A stretch of 64,000 bases of DNA from DASQYE01 sp036389315 (GTDB lineage Bacteria > Acidobacteriota > Blastocatellia > Pyrinomonadales > Pyrinomonadaceae). The position numbers and the translations under genes were made by a program. Where the stretch lies: contig DASVQF010000042.1 in NCBI GenBank assembly GCA_036389315.1, forward strand, positions 1-64,000, read 5' to 3'. The notes under the pieces were generated by a model, which was not told the origin of the DNA, ran no database searches, and was given only the letters and a program-made list of their open reading frames with translations. Of the stretch, positions 46,251 through 55,576 are shown one piece after another; position 1 is the stretch's first letter; each line of letters begins with the position of its first letter.

Positions 46251-46736
46251 ATGAATAAAAAAGCAGTCATCTTAGTGCTGGCAATCATTGCCGTAGCTAT
46301 CGTAGCAGTCGTGATGATGCGACAAAACCAGGCCACGCCTGCCCCTCTGAAGCGCACGCCGGTCGCACAACAGTCCGCGACGCCTGTGCAACAAACGGCT
46401 CGTCCAGCCGAGCGCGTTCCCGCGCATTATGAAGTAGCTCCGAGTGCGGGCAGCCTGGCCCAGACCCTTTCGCCGGAGAGATTCACCGGCATGACTAAAG
46501 AGGCTTACAGAGTGGCCGGGGAGATTCCACAGACGCTCGCTCAGCTACCATGCTATTGCCACTGCGACCAGAGCATAGGACATAAAAGCCTGCATAGCTG
46601 CTTCGTAGACGAGCACGCGGCGAGCTGCGCCGTATGTACAATGGAAGCACTGATGGCCTACCGCTTACAAAAGGAGCAGGGCCTGAATCCGGCACAGATA
46701 CGGGATCGCATCGTCGCACAGTATTCAAACCAGTGA
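46251..46736 (+). CDS. PCYCGC-motif protein, membrane-anchored
   Basis: 161 residues: one N-terminal membrane anchor (AVILVLAIIAVAIVAVVMM), a Pro/Gln/Ala linker and a Cys-rich domain with LPCYCHCDQSIGHKSLHSCF and ASCAVCTMEA. The PCYCxC pattern defines a family often found with copper genes and thought to bind metal. It starts 15 bases after copCD and is probably co-transcribed with it. Confidence 0.83.
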   Translation: MNKKAVILVLAIIAVAIVAVVMMRQNQATPAPLKRTPVAQQSATPVQQTARPAERVPAHYEVAPSAGSLAQTLSPERFTGMTKEAYRVAGEIPQTLAQLPCYCHCDQSIGHKSLHSCFVDEHAASCAVCTMEALMAYRLQKEQGLNPAQIRDRIVAQYSNQ

Positions 46737-46758
46737 GGCATAGGATGGAGGAAAGTAG

Positions 46759-47187
46759 ATGAGACTGCCGCTCTCAGGATTCGCTTTCTTGCTCGGTTAT
46801 ATCGTCATGGTCGGGGTCGCTTCTTTTCTGGAGAAATTCAGTATGAAGCAGTTGAACCCCTACCAGATCAATTTTCTCATGGCGATAGGCATGGTGGTCA
46901 CGGCTATACCTGCACTCTGGATCAAACAAGGTAGTCTCACCGTTCCCATGAAGGCACTGCCGTTAGGAGCGCCCATCGGACTCTTGATGGCGCTTGGCTC
47001 TATCTGTTTCGTCCTCGCGCTGTCAGAGCTTCCGGTGGGAATGGCAACAGGAATCTCAACCAGCTATGTCCTGCTCGTGATGTTGCTTTCCTGGTGGTTC
47101 TTAGCTGAAAGCATGAACTGGATGAAGATCACCGGTGCGCTACTCACAATCACAGGAGTAGCACTCCTTTCGTGGCAGCAAAAGTGA
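46759..47187 (+). CDS. EamA-type (DMT superfamily) small transporter
   Basis: 142 residues with five hydrophobic helices and one EamA repeat, ending WMKITGALLTITGVALLSW. Single-EamA proteins work as dimers; the substrate is unknown. It lies 23 bases after the PCYCGC gene in the copper run. Confidence 0.83.
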   Translation: MRLPLSGFAFLLGYIVMVGVASFLEKFSMKQLNPYQINFLMAIGMVVTAIPALWIKQGSLTVPMKALPLGAPIGLLMALGSICFVLALSELPVGMATGISTSYVLLVMLLSWWFLAESMNWMKITGALLTITGVALLSWQQK

Positions 47188-47233
47188 AGGTGCGATCCTT
47201 CAGCCGGTAATCTTTCTCTCAGGAGACTATCTG

Positions 47234-48529
47234 ATGATAAAGCTACGCCATGCTTATATACTCGGGCTCGTCTTTGCAGTAGCTTTCCTTACCGGATGCA
47301 AACAGGGTACAAACAGTTCTTCACCTCCCCAAGGCACGGCCAGTTCCATCTCTTCACAAGGGCCAGCGCTTATCGTTCGGGAAGTTGACTCCCCAGCCGG
47401 GTCGGATAGCCGGGAGCCTGATATGTATGCGACCTCGGACGGTCGGATTATTTTCAGTTGGGTTGAAAAGATCAGCGCGAATCAGTACGCCCTTCGATTT
47501 GCCGTCCGAAATGCCAAGGGCTGGTCAGAGCCGCGCACTGTTGCTGAAGGCAATAACTGGTTCGTCAACTGGGCTGACTTTCCATCAGTCGTAGCTCTCA
47601 AGGGCGATTCGCTTGCCGCACACTGGCTGGTCAAGAGCGGGTCGGGGACTTACTCCTACGATGTCAATATCTCGCTCTCGAATGACGGCGGCAAGACCTG
47701 GACGAAGCCTTTCTCTCCGCACACGGACAGGACTCAAACCGAGCATGGGTTCGTTTCACTACTGCCGCTTGCGGACGGACGCCTTGGCGCGGTCTGGCTC
47801 GACGGGCGCAACTTCAAGGACGTAGCAGGGCATGAAGAAAGCGGCCCATCGCCTGCTGATATGACGCTGCGTTACGCGGCCATTGATGCTCAAGGTAAGC
47901 TGTCTGAGGAAGTGCTGCTCGACGAGCGCGTGTGCGAATGCTGCCAGACCTCGGCTACTCTAACCTCGGAAGGAGCCATCGCCGTTTACCGTGATCGCTC
48001 CGAGGGCGAGGTTCGTAATATCAATTTCGTGCGCCAGCAGCAGAACGGCGCGTGGAGCGCGCCCAAGGCCGTGCATGAAGACGGGTGGGAGATTACGGCC
48101 TGTCCTGTAAACGGCCCCTCAATTGCCGCCGACGGACGGAAGGTAGCCGTCGCCTGGTACACGGAAGCAGACGATAAGCCGCGCGTCCAGATAGCCTTCT
48201 CGAGTGATGCGGGAGCCACATTCAGCAAACCTGTTCAGGTAGATGACGGTAATCCTATTGGCCGGGTTGATGTCCTGATACTGCCTGCGGGGTCGGCAAT
48301 CGTTTCGTGGCTATCGGGGACGGCTGAAAGCGGAGCGATCAAAGTACGTCGTGTTTACCCGGACGGAGCCCTTGGGCCCGTATCAACGGTTGCTCAAACA
48401 GAGATCGAGCGCTCAAGTGGGTTTCCGCGTATTGCGCGTCTTGGTGATGAAGTCTTTTTCGCGTGGACGGATTTCGGAAAGCCGTCACGAGTGCGCATGG
48501 CGACCGCCAGGGTTGAGCCTGATAAGTGA
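47234..48529 (+). CDS. Lipoprotein with BNR/sialidase-like repeats and a CxCC motif
   Basis: 431 residues. A lipobox (AFLTGC) ends the signal. The body is a six-bladed-propeller-like set with Asp-box motifs (SNDGGKTWTKP, SSDAGATFSKP), as in sialidase-fold proteins. A CECCQT segment in the middle and a further Cys (ITACPVNGPS) are unusual for sialidases and could bind metal. No catalytic sialidase residues are evident to me. It probably acts on or at the cell surface. Confidence 0.72.
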   Translation: MIKLRHAYILGLVFAVAFLTGCKQGTNSSSPPQGTASSISSQGPALIVREVDSPAGSDSREPDMYATSDGRIIFSWVEKISANQYALRFAVRNAKGWSEPRTVAEGNNWFVNWADFPSVVALKGDSLAAHWLVKSGSGTYSYDVNISLSNDGGKTWTKPFSPHTDRTQTEHGFVSLLPLADGRLGAVWLDGRNFKDVAGHEESGPSPADMTLRYAAIDAQGKLSEEVLLDERVCECCQTSATLTSEGAIAVYRDRSEGEVRNINFVRQQQNGAWSAPKAVHEDGWEITACPVNGPSIAADGRKVAVAWYTEADDKPRVQIAFSSDAGATFSKPVQVDDGNPIGRVDVLILPAGSAIVSWLSGTAESGAIKVRRVYPDGALGPVSTVAQTEIERSSGFPRIARLGDEVFFAWTDFGKPSRVRMATARVEPDK

Positions 48530-48682
48530 GCGCCGCAGCGATTGACATACTCTGAAAATATACAGTAATAATGTGAGCGCCCAGTCATGTCCGACTCCCT
48601 CGTCAGGGACACGGGACTTCACCAGCCCGTGAGCGCGGATTCCGGTAACCAACCTTACAACCAGGAAAGGAACAAACCTCGA

Positions 48683-49525
48683 ATGTTGACACCTACCCGT
48701 CGTCGTACACTTGTATTCGTCCTTGCCCTGTTAGCGATGGCCGCGTTAACGACTGTTTCGTTCGCACGCCATTCGTGGCGAAAGTATCATTGGGCGCGCA
48801 CGAGCAATCCATTCACCATCAAGCTCGGCAATAACCTGAACTCAGCCTGGAGTTCCTATCTCAGTACGGCTTCGTCCGACTGGAGCCAGTCGTCAGTCCT
48901 CGACACCAGTGTCGTTGCCGGGCAGACCAGTCCCTCAACCTGTTCGCCGACAGCCGGGCGCGTAGAGGTCTGCAACTCCGCCTACGGCAGCACGGGCTGG
49001 CTCGGCGTGGCCCAGATTTGGACGAGCAGTTCCCACATCACCCAGGGCACAGTGAAGTTAAATGACACCTACTTCAGCCAGGCGAGGTACAACACGCCTT
49101 CCTGGAGGCGGATGGTCACGTGCCAGGAGGTCGGCCACACCTTCGGCCTCGATCACCAGGACGAGAACTTCAATAACACCAACCTGGGGACGTGCATGGA
49201 CTACTCGAATGACCCGTCGGGCACGGCCGGCACGAACGGCACGCTCAACAACGAGCACCCGAACCTGCACGACTACGCGCAGTTGGAGAGCATCTACTCG
49301 CACTTCGACACCTCGACGACAATCCTCCAAAGAGGCGGCCAGTCCGCTGCCGCGCCTGGACAGCAGGACAAAGACCCGCAGTGGGGCAGGCTTGTTCGCA
49401 CGACTAACGGTGGCCGCACAGCGCTCTTCGAGCATGACCTGGGCAACGACCGTAAGGTCTTCACGTTCGTGATCTGGGCCGATCCTGACCACGAAGAGAA
49501 CGACGACGACGAAGCAGGGCACTAA
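48683..49525 (+). CDS. Exported zincin-like protein with QExxHxxGxxH motif
   Basis: 280 residues from the ATG at 48683 with a signal peptide (TLVFVLALLAMAALTTVSFA). The metzincin-like motif reads TCQEVGHTFGLDHQDEN, where the canonical first His is Gln; the later HPNLHDYAQLESIYSH matches the C-terminal part of such domains. The second and third His remain. Whether it is an active protease is unclear. A promoter-like pair TTGACA/TAATAA (18-bp spacer) lies at 48542-48571. A strong bidirectional terminator follows. Confidence 0.72.
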   Translation: MLTPTRRRTLVFVLALLAMAALTTVSFARHSWRKYHWARTSNPFTIKLGNNLNSAWSSYLSTASSDWSQSSVLDTSVVAGQTSPSTCSPTAGRVEVCNSAYGSTGWLGVAQIWTSSSHITQGTVKLNDTYFSQARYNTPSWRRMVTCQEVGHTFGLDHQDENFNNTNLGTCMDYSNDPSGTAGTNGTLNNEHPNLHDYAQLESIYSHFDTSTTILQRGGQSAAAPGQQDKDPQWGRLVRTTNGGRTALFEHDLGNDRKVFTFVIWADPDHEENDDDEAGH

Positions 49526-49573
49526 TCGTTCAGGGCCTACGAGGCCTTGCGCGTTAGCAACCGCAGGGTAATG

Positions 49574-49610
49574 AATAAGGGTGGGGTGTGTTACACACCC
49601 CACCCTTATT
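49574..49610. terminator. Bidirectional terminator
   Basis: A 17-bp perfect stem with a 3-base TTA loop (AATAAGGGTGGGGTGTG and its complement) between two convergent genes. A-rich and T-rich ends (AATAA, TTATT) make it work in both directions. Confidence 0.85.
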
Positions 49611-49656
49611 GACTTTCACCATAGACCCACAAGTCGGCCGTCTTCATGCTCAAAAG

Positions 49657-50496
49657 CTATTGACCGTGTTCCGCTTCCTCGGTCGGCTCGGTCGAGCCCG
49701 CTAATGGGCCGACTCCCTGCCTTCCCGGATGATTGGGGATATTGATTGTCACCTGACCTACGTTGTCGTCGTAGTTTGTCTCCGGCAGTTGATGGCAGAA
49801 CCCGTTCGTGTCTTTGTAGGGGCACGCCTCGCCCTTCTTGGCGACGAAGGGCGGATTGACCGTCACGCGTATAACGTAAGTGCCCGGCGGAACTACCGGC
49901 TGACCATCGCCGCCGTCGAGGACGAAATACTGCCCGCCGAGGAAGAAGCGATATGTATCGGCCCAGCCCGCGCTGATGCCTTGATTGCCGGGAATGCCAA
50001 CCGCCCCGCAACTCCTGAATTGCGGGCTCTTGGGCGGTACACCGCCTACGGGAACTGGATTCGGGTCAGTATCGAGCATACAGAAGCCGCGCTTTGCGGC
50101 CTTCCATATTTTACCCGTCCTGGGGTCAATCAACTGGTACAGCGCATAGTGACGAAAGTGGTAATGGTTATGACATGCGGCGAATTCAAACAGGCCGTCA
50201 TTCGCTGCGACATGTTCATTAGGGTCTCCGACGTTAATATCCACGTTTCCGGTGTTGGGGGTCATGACGGTAAAGCGGACGAGCTTATGAGTGCCCGGAG
50301 TAACGCCGCCTTCAACGACGCTGCAAGCCTCGGCGGCAAGCTTCTCCTCGCGGACGACCCATTGCGAGCCGAGCACGTCTTCGCGCACGGAGAGATTTGG
50401 GCCATTAGCCTGTGGGGCAACCGAAGCAACTTTAGTAGCGCTAAAAGTGATGAGCGACAAAGCGAGAGCCAGGGCAATGAGGGTATAGCTTTTCAA
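49657..50496 (-). CDS. Lysyl-oxidase family protein, exported
   Basis: 279 residues with a signal peptide. The copper-binding stretch FEFAACHNHYHFRHYALYQL gives the closely spaced His ligands of the lysyl oxidase family (CHxHYH). The family uses Cu(II) and a tyrosine-derived quinone to oxidise amines; I cannot confirm the quinone residues. Several Cys pairs (SCGAVG, EACPYKDTNGFC) fit an exported protein. Its place in a copper island may reflect substrate, cofactor supply or resistance. Confidence 0.85.
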   Translation of the reverse strand: MKSYTLIALALALSLITFSATKVASVAPQANGPNLSVREDVLGSQWVVREEKLAAEACSVVEGGVTPGTHKLVRFTVMTPNTGNVDINVGDPNEHVAANDGLFEFAACHNHYHFRHYALYQLIDPRTGKIWKAAKRGFCMLDTDPNPVPVGGVPPKSPQFRSCGAVGIPGNQGISAGWADTYRFFLGGQYFVLDGGDGQPVVPPGTYVIRVTVNPPFVAKKGEACPYKDTNGFCHQLPETNYDDNVGQVTINIPNHPGRQGVGPLAGSTEPTEEAEHGQ

Positions 50497-50779
50497 ATTT
50501 TCGTCCTCCTAAGATGGGTATGTTGAGTACAGGAGCGTCGAAGGTGAGAGCAGAGAGGAGCGAGTAAAGAAACTAACGCAACTCCTGCGACCCACGTTGA
50601 GAGGCCAAAGTCAGCGCACGAAATCTACGCCAAAGATACTTATCAGTCAAGAAATTCCCACAAAGAGCAAGGTCTTGATTCGGTACTCATGTGCAGGGTT
50701 TATGATTGGCATAGCTCGATATACTAAAGATGAGGAAGGCGAGGAGCATGGTGCCGAGGACGAACAGGAGTCGCTACAT

Positions 50780-51307
50780 CTACGGCACGAGCATCGTACG
50801 CTCTTCATGCTGCTTACGCCGCCCATAGCGCGTCATGCCCCACGGCTTGTACACAGAAAGCGTTGTGGTCATGAGTAACACCAGCAGGCCGCCCACGGCA
50901 TGAACCACAAGTTGGATCCGCAGCACTCCGGGATCGGCTCCGGACAATATCTTTCCTGCCGCTACGCCTGATATTCGGCTTACCGTCGGCATGTGCAGAA
51001 GCAAGATAGTGGTGGCACCGACGGTCAAAAGGAATTTCACTAGGACCCAATAGTGCCGGAACAAGCCCCACTGGGTGCCCAGTGACTGGACAAGCCCGGT
51101 TAACAGCGCAGTGCAGCTCAATGGGACGAGGATGAACCAGCCGATCAACTCCATCGCGAGATAGACGGCACGCACCATCTGAGCATCCTGGCTAGTCAAA
51201 CCGGTGATGGCGAGAGGTAAGTAAGCAATGACCGCGCCGAGCCAGCCGACCGAGACAATGACGTGTGTGGTGAGCGCGAACTTGCGGAGGCCGGGTGTCA
51301 TTATCAT
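50780..51307 (-). CDS. Four-helix membrane protein (DUF2269-like)
   Basis: 175 residues and four or five hydrophobic helices (LTTHVIVSVGWLGAVIAYLPL, YLAMELIGWFILVPLSCTAL, HYWVLVKFLLTVGATTILLL, LVVHAVGGLLVLLMTTTLSV). The His at the start of helices 1 and 4 could bind haem or metal. A DUF2269-like assignment is a guess. It overlaps the 72-residue gene upstream by 4 bases. Confidence 0.6.
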   Translation of the reverse strand: MIMTPGLRKFALTTHVIVSVGWLGAVIAYLPLAITGLTSQDAQMVRAVYLAMELIGWFILVPLSCTALLTGLVQSLGTQWGLFRHYWVLVKFLLTVGATTILLLHMPTVSRISGVAAGKILSGADPGVLRIQLVVHAVGGLLVLLMTTTLSVYKPWGMTRYGRRKQHEERTMLVP

Positions 51308-51522
51308 GGCTGTTGCGCCCCTTGTTCTATGGGCAATGGATAGACGCCGAAGCCATTGCCCATGAGGTGCAAGTGCCCGAATAGCAGGATCAGGACCGTG
51401 ACGATTATCCCAAACACTATCACCCTGCCAGGTGTGTTGTTGGTCGATCTCCGGTCGGGCCTCATGCGGGTCTCGTCGCCAGCGTCGCTGCTGGCGTTGG
51501 GGTAGGCGATCAGTTCAGCCAT
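51304..51522 (-). CDS. Small single-helix membrane protein
   Basis: 72 residues: a polar Asp/Arg-rich start and one membrane helix (GRVIVFGIIVTVLILLFGHLHLMG). The stop overlaps the start of the four-helix protein gene (ATGA), so they are coupled. No family is recognised. Confidence 0.6.
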   Translation of the reverse strand: MAELIAYPNASSDAGDETRMRPDRRSTNNTPGRVIVFGIIVTVLILLFGHLHLMGNGFGVYPLPIEQGAQQP

Positions 51523-51697
51523 CTGCGTATCGTCCTCTCTGACTACATGATCTCTTCGCGCAAAGTCCAGGATAGCAATGTTTTATGCATGGGAGATAAC
51601 GGAGAATCACTCTTTTGGGGTTTTTTGACAGTTCAAGAGTGAAGTTGCACACGTACTTTCATACCCTAAAAAGTTAAAGAATTTTCACCCGGACCTC

Positions 51698-51729
51698 TTG
51701 ACTCTGTAGACGAGTACAGAGTTTATACT
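51698..51729 (+). promoter_or_regulatory. MerR-type promoter/operator, copy 2
   Basis: TTGACT and TATACT with a 20-bp spacer; the dyad CTCTGTA-six bases-TACAGAG is perfect over 7 bp. It lies 33 bases before the MerR gene start and is nearly identical to 41814-41845. Autoregulation and activation of the downstream ATPase are inferred. Confidence 0.85.
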
Positions 51730-51762
51730 GTCAACATTGAATCCACTTATGAGGTAAGAGTG

Positions 51763-52293
51763 ATGAGAACGACCGGTTTACGGAACATGCAAATTGTTGA
51801 CGAAGAAGATAGCCGCCGCATGCTGAAGATCGGCGATGTCTCTAAACAAAGTGGCATCGGGATTGAAGCGCTCAGGTTTTATGAGAAGAGCGGCCTTCTG
51901 GATAAGCCCTCGCGCACAGAGAGCGGCTACCGCGTTTATGGCCCGGAAGTGCTCGAACGCCTGGCCTTCATTAAGCGCGCCCAGGCCCTGGGCTTTTCAC
52001 TCGACGAAGTCAGGCGCATCATCGAAGACGCAAGAACGGGCCAGAGCCCTTGCGACGAAGTGAGAGAGATCGTCAGTCGTCGTCTGGAAGAACTCGACGA
52101 GCGGATGCGCGAGATGCGCCGTTACCGAAAGGAACTGGCCAATACGCTGGAAGAGTGGAACAAGGTGGGCCGAGCGCCGGGTCATATCTGCGGTCTGATC
52201 GAAGGCTCGCACGTCGAGCACAGTGTGAAAGAGACGACGAAGCTGAGAGGCGTGAAGGCCGCCAAGGGCAAGCACGATCATCATCAGCATTGA
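51763..52293 (+). CDS. MerR-family metal-responsive regulator
   Basis: 176 residues from the ATG at 51763, with GAGGTAAGAG before it; a GTG three bases earlier is possible. The N-terminal HTH reads LKIGDVSKQSGIGIEALRFYEKSGLL. The sensing part has SPCDEV and GHICGLIE, Cys positions like those of CadR/ZntR/MerR sensors, and a His-rich tail (KHDHHQH). The exact metal is uncertain; the downstream Cu(I) ATPase points to copper. A long N-terminal extension of about 22 residues precedes the HTH. Confidence 0.9.
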   Translation: MRTTGLRNMQIVDEEDSRRMLKIGDVSKQSGIGIEALRFYEKSGLLDKPSRTESGYRVYGPEVLERLAFIKRAQALGFSLDEVRRIIEDARTGQSPCDEVREIVSRRLEELDERMREMRRYRKELANTLEEWNKVGRAPGHICGLIEGSHVEHSVKETTKLRGVKAAKGKHDHHQH

Positions 52294-52357
52294 CAGGAGC
52301 TTTACCGGACTTAGGAATTGATATTCCAGGCTGTGTGGCAGAAAAGGGAGCTGAGTA

Positions 52358-54796
52358 ATGGGAACCCCAACGACGACTAAGACAGAAGTTATCGATCCGG
52401 TTTGCGGCATGAAAGTAAACTCCGACTCCGCCGCTGGCTCTTATGAGCATAAGGGCACGACCTACTTCTTCTGTAGCAAGTCCTGCCTTAACAAATTCAG
52501 CCAAGAGCCTGATTCTTTCGTGGGAGGAGGGGATCAGCCGGAAACATCAAGCCGGGTTGAAGAGACGGCGGAGGGTAACATCTACACCTGTCCCATGCAC
52601 CCGGAAGTCCGCAAAGAGGGGCCAGGCTCCTGCCCAAAGTGCGGCATGGCGCTGGAGCCTTTGCGTATCGAAGCGCAGAAAGAGAAGGTGGAATACACCT
52701 GCCCGATGCACCCGGAGATCGTGCGTGACAGGCCCGGCAACTGCCCCATCTGCGGCATGGCGCTCGAGCCTCGCACCATCACCGCGGTAGAGGACAATGC
52801 CGAACTCAGAGACATGAAACGGCGCTTCTGGGTGAGCGTCGTGCTCACTCTTCCTTTGCTTGTCATTGCGATGGGTGACATGACGGGGCTGCATCTCGAC
52901 CGGTTCGCGTCGCCTCGCACGTTAAGCTGGTTGGAACTCGTGCTCGCCTCCCCGGTCGTCCTGTGGGGCGGGTGGCCTTTCTTCGTCCGCGGCTGGCAAT
53001 CGATAGTCAACCGCAGCCTCAACATGTTTACGCTGATCGCGCTCGGCGTTGGCGTCGCTTATGTCTATAGCCTGGTCGCTACGCTCCTGCCCGACATCTT
53101 CCCGGCGACGTTCCGCGATGCTCATGGAAAAGTCCCCGTCTATTTCGAGCCGGCGGCGGTGATCGTTGCGCTCGTGCTCTTGGGACAGGTGCTGGAGTTG
53201 AAAGCCCGCAGCCAGACGGGCGCGGCCATCCGCGCTCTTCTCGGGCTCGCGCCCAAGACCGCACGGCGTATCAGCGCGGACGGCACCGAAAGGGATGTGC
53301 CGCTCGGTGAGGTGCATCCCGGCGACCTCCTGCGCGTGCGCCCCGGCGAGAAAGTCCCCGTTGACGGCGAAGTCGTCGAAGGGGCAAGCTCCGTGGACGA
53401 GGCGATGGTGACGGGGGAGCCGATTCCTGTAGAAAAGCGTGCTGGTGATAGCGTCGTCGGTGCGACAGTTAACGCCACAGGGACTTTCGTGATGAGGGCT
53501 GAGCGCGTCGGCGCAGACACCTTGCTCTCCCGGATCGTGCAGATGGTCGCCGAAGCTCAGCGCAGCCGCGCGCCCATCCAGAAGCTCGCCGACCAGGTCG
53601 CAGCATATTTCGTCCCGGCAGTGTTGGCTGTAGCAGTTATCACCTTCATCGTCTGGTCTCTCATAGGGCCTGAGCCGCGCATGGCTTACGCACTCATTAA
53701 CGCGGTGGCGGTTCTGATCATCGCCTGCCCCTGCGCACTGGGCTTAGCGACGCCGATGTCCATCATGGTCGCCATGGGGAAGGGGGCGCAGTTCGGCGTG
53801 TTGTTCAAGAACGCCGAGGCCATTGAGCTGCTGCGGAAGGTGGACACGCTGGTCGTGGACAAGACGGGCACGCTCACCGAAGGCAAGCCTAAGTTAGTAA
53901 CGGTGGTCACTGCAGAAAGGTGGGAAGAGCGCACCCTGCTGCGGCTGGCTGCGAGCCTCGAACGCGGAAGCGAGCACCCGCTTGCAGCAGCCATTGTTGC
54001 GGGGGCCGAAGAGCGTGGTGTCGAACTCACCAGCGTAGAGTCATTCGAGTCGGTCACAGGCAAAGGCGTCACAGGCAAGCTGGAAGGCCAGACAATCAGC
54101 CTCGGCAACCGCAGGCTGCTGGAAGACCAGGGAGTTGACCCTGGCGACCTTACCGCCAAGGCTGAGACTCTTCGCCAGGACGGGCAAACCGTGATGTTCG
54201 TCGCCGTGGATGGCCGTATCGCGGGTTTACTTGGCGTCTCAGACCCGGTAAAGCAGACGACCGCCGAAGCGATCCGTCAGTTACACGAGGAAGGCATACG
54301 CATCGTTATGCTCACGGGCGATAATCGCACGACGGCCGACGCCGTCGCCAAGAAACTTAATATTGATGAGGTGGTGGCCGAGGTGCTGCCTGACCAGAAG
54401 GTGGAAGTCGTTAAGCGATTCCAGCAGGAAGGCCGGACGGTCACGATGGCCGGAGACGGCATCAACGACGCCCCGGCGCTGGCGCAGGCTCATGTCGGAA
54501 TAGCGATGGGAACTGGAACGGACGTGGCGATAGAGAGCGCCGACGTAACGCTGGTGAAGGGAGACTTGCGCGGCATCGTGCGCGCGCGCAAACTGAGCCG
54601 GGCGACGATGAGCAACATCAAACAGAACCTCTTCTTCGCGTTCGTCTACAACGCACTGGGTGTGCCCATCGCTGCCGGTGTCCTCTACCCGTTCTTCGGC
54701 ATCCTTCTGAGCCCGATGATTGCGGCGGCAGCCATGAGCTTCAGCTCAGTCTCCGTGATAGGTAATGCGCTCAGGCTGCGGTGGGTGAGACTGTAA
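52358..54796 (+). CDS. copA: Cu(I)-exporting P1B-type ATPase with YHS and two HMBD domains
   Basis: 812 residues. N-terminal YHS domain (VIDPVCGMKV ... FFCSKSCLNKF), then two heavy-metal-binding motifs (YTCPMHPEVRKEGPGSCPKCGM and YTCPMHPEIVRDRPGNCPICGM), then the ATPase core: TGEPIPV, CPCALGLATP, DKTGTLTEGK, GSEHPLA and GDGINDAPALA. Membrane residues YN (VYNALG) and MxxSS (MSFSSVSV) are those of the Cu(I) subclass. The metal-binding domains are HMBD rather than classical HMA. It starts 64 bases after the MerR gene. Confidence 0.94.
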   Translation: MGTPTTTKTEVIDPVCGMKVNSDSAAGSYEHKGTTYFFCSKSCLNKFSQEPDSFVGGGDQPETSSRVEETAEGNIYTCPMHPEVRKEGPGSCPKCGMALEPLRIEAQKEKVEYTCPMHPEIVRDRPGNCPICGMALEPRTITAVEDNAELRDMKRRFWVSVVLTLPLLVIAMGDMTGLHLDRFASPRTLSWLELVLASPVVLWGGWPFFVRGWQSIVNRSLNMFTLIALGVGVAYVYSLVATLLPDIFPATFRDAHGKVPVYFEPAAVIVALVLLGQVLELKARSQTGAAIRALLGLAPKTARRISADGTERDVPLGEVHPGDLLRVRPGEKVPVDGEVVEGASSVDEAMVTGEPIPVEKRAGDSVVGATVNATGTFVMRAERVGADTLLSRIVQMVAEAQRSRAPIQKLADQVAAYFVPAVLAVAVITFIVWSLIGPEPRMAYALINAVAVLIIACPCALGLATPMSIMVAMGKGAQFGVLFKNAEAIELLRKVDTLVVDKTGTLTEGKPKLVTVVTAERWEERTLLRLAASLERGSEHPLAAAIVAGAEERGVELTSVESFESVTGKGVTGKLEGQTISLGNRRLLEDQGVDPGDLTAKAETLRQDGQTVMFVAVDGRIAGLLGVSDPVKQTTAEAIRQLHEEGIRIVMLTGDNRTTADAVAKKLNIDEVVAEVLPDQKVEVVKRFQQEGRTVTMAGDGINDAPALAQAHVGIAMGTGTDVAIESADVTLVKGDLRGIVRARKLSRATMSNIKQNLFFAFVYNALGVPIAAGVLYPFFGILLSPMIAAAAMSFSSVSVIGNALRLRWVRL

Positions 54797-54894
54797 GGTC
54801 GAAAGCGGCGATCACCTCAGAGGGGGCTAACATTTTGAATAGCTGAAATGTGGGGAGAGTTGGCAGTTCGGCATGAGCGCTTCCACCAGTCTGG

Positions 54895-55539
54895 TTATGG
54901 GTTGAGCTGCTGCTTCAGCGCCCGCGCAATTTTGAATCCTCTGCCGGTTAGCATGTAGAGATCGCCGCCTTCGTATCTAACCAGTCCCTTCATGCGGAGA
55001 GATTCGAAAGCGTCAAGATAGAGCGCCGCCTGTGCCGGGTCTGACTGGTCGAAGAAGTGCTGCCTGCCCGCCCCAATCCAATGGCCTATCTGATCCGCGT
55101 AATGCTTCATGATCTCCCCGTCCTCGGCCGAGGCCACGAGCAGCATTAATTCCTCCTCCGAGAACTCCTCGTGCAACGGGTCGGCTGCCGTGGCGGTCTT
55201 TCCGATCAGGGCTAGTGCCTCAGCCTCGGCAGTCTGTTTCCACTGCCTGAGTTCTCCCTCGGTGAACCTGGCCTGATCGTTATCGACTAGCTTGCCGCAG
55301 TTTTGGCAGAGCCAGATTGCGTTGTTCGCATGCCGGCGCTCCTCTGAAGTGAGCGCGGAGTCGTACCTGGGCCCTCCAGGCGACGCGGCCGTGATATGAG
55401 CGGCTACGCCGACGTTGAGCGCTTTTGATGAATCAACCTGGGGACCGCTGGTCAGCGCGCGGCACTTTGGGCGCGAACATCGGTACCCGACGCAGGCCGC
55501 GACCGTTCTCTTTACCTCTTCACTAAAGTCATCTCTCAT
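54895..55539 (-). CDS. HNH-endonuclease domain protein
   Basis: 214 residues. The N-terminal 95 hold an HNH-type fold with GYRCSRPKC, VAAHITAASPGGPRYD and NAIWLCQNCGKLVDND: the Cys pairs and the His/Asn pattern of the nuclease group often found in defence loci. The C-terminal 110 residues look like a helical or winged-helix effector-control domain. It diverges from an integrase gene across an inverted repeat. Confidence 0.75.
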   Translation of the reverse strand: MRDDFSEEVKRTVAACVGYRCSRPKCRALTSGPQVDSSKALNVGVAAHITAASPGGPRYDSALTSEERRHANNAIWLCQNCGKLVDNDQARFTEGELRQWKQTAEAEALALIGKTATAADPLHEEFSEEELMLLVASAEDGEIMKHYADQIGHWIGAGRQHFFDQSDPAQAALYLDAFESLRMKGLVRYEGGDLYMLTGRGFKIARALKQQLNP

Positions 55540-55576
55540 GCCGGATACAGTATCAGAAAAACAGTCCTTTACAAAT

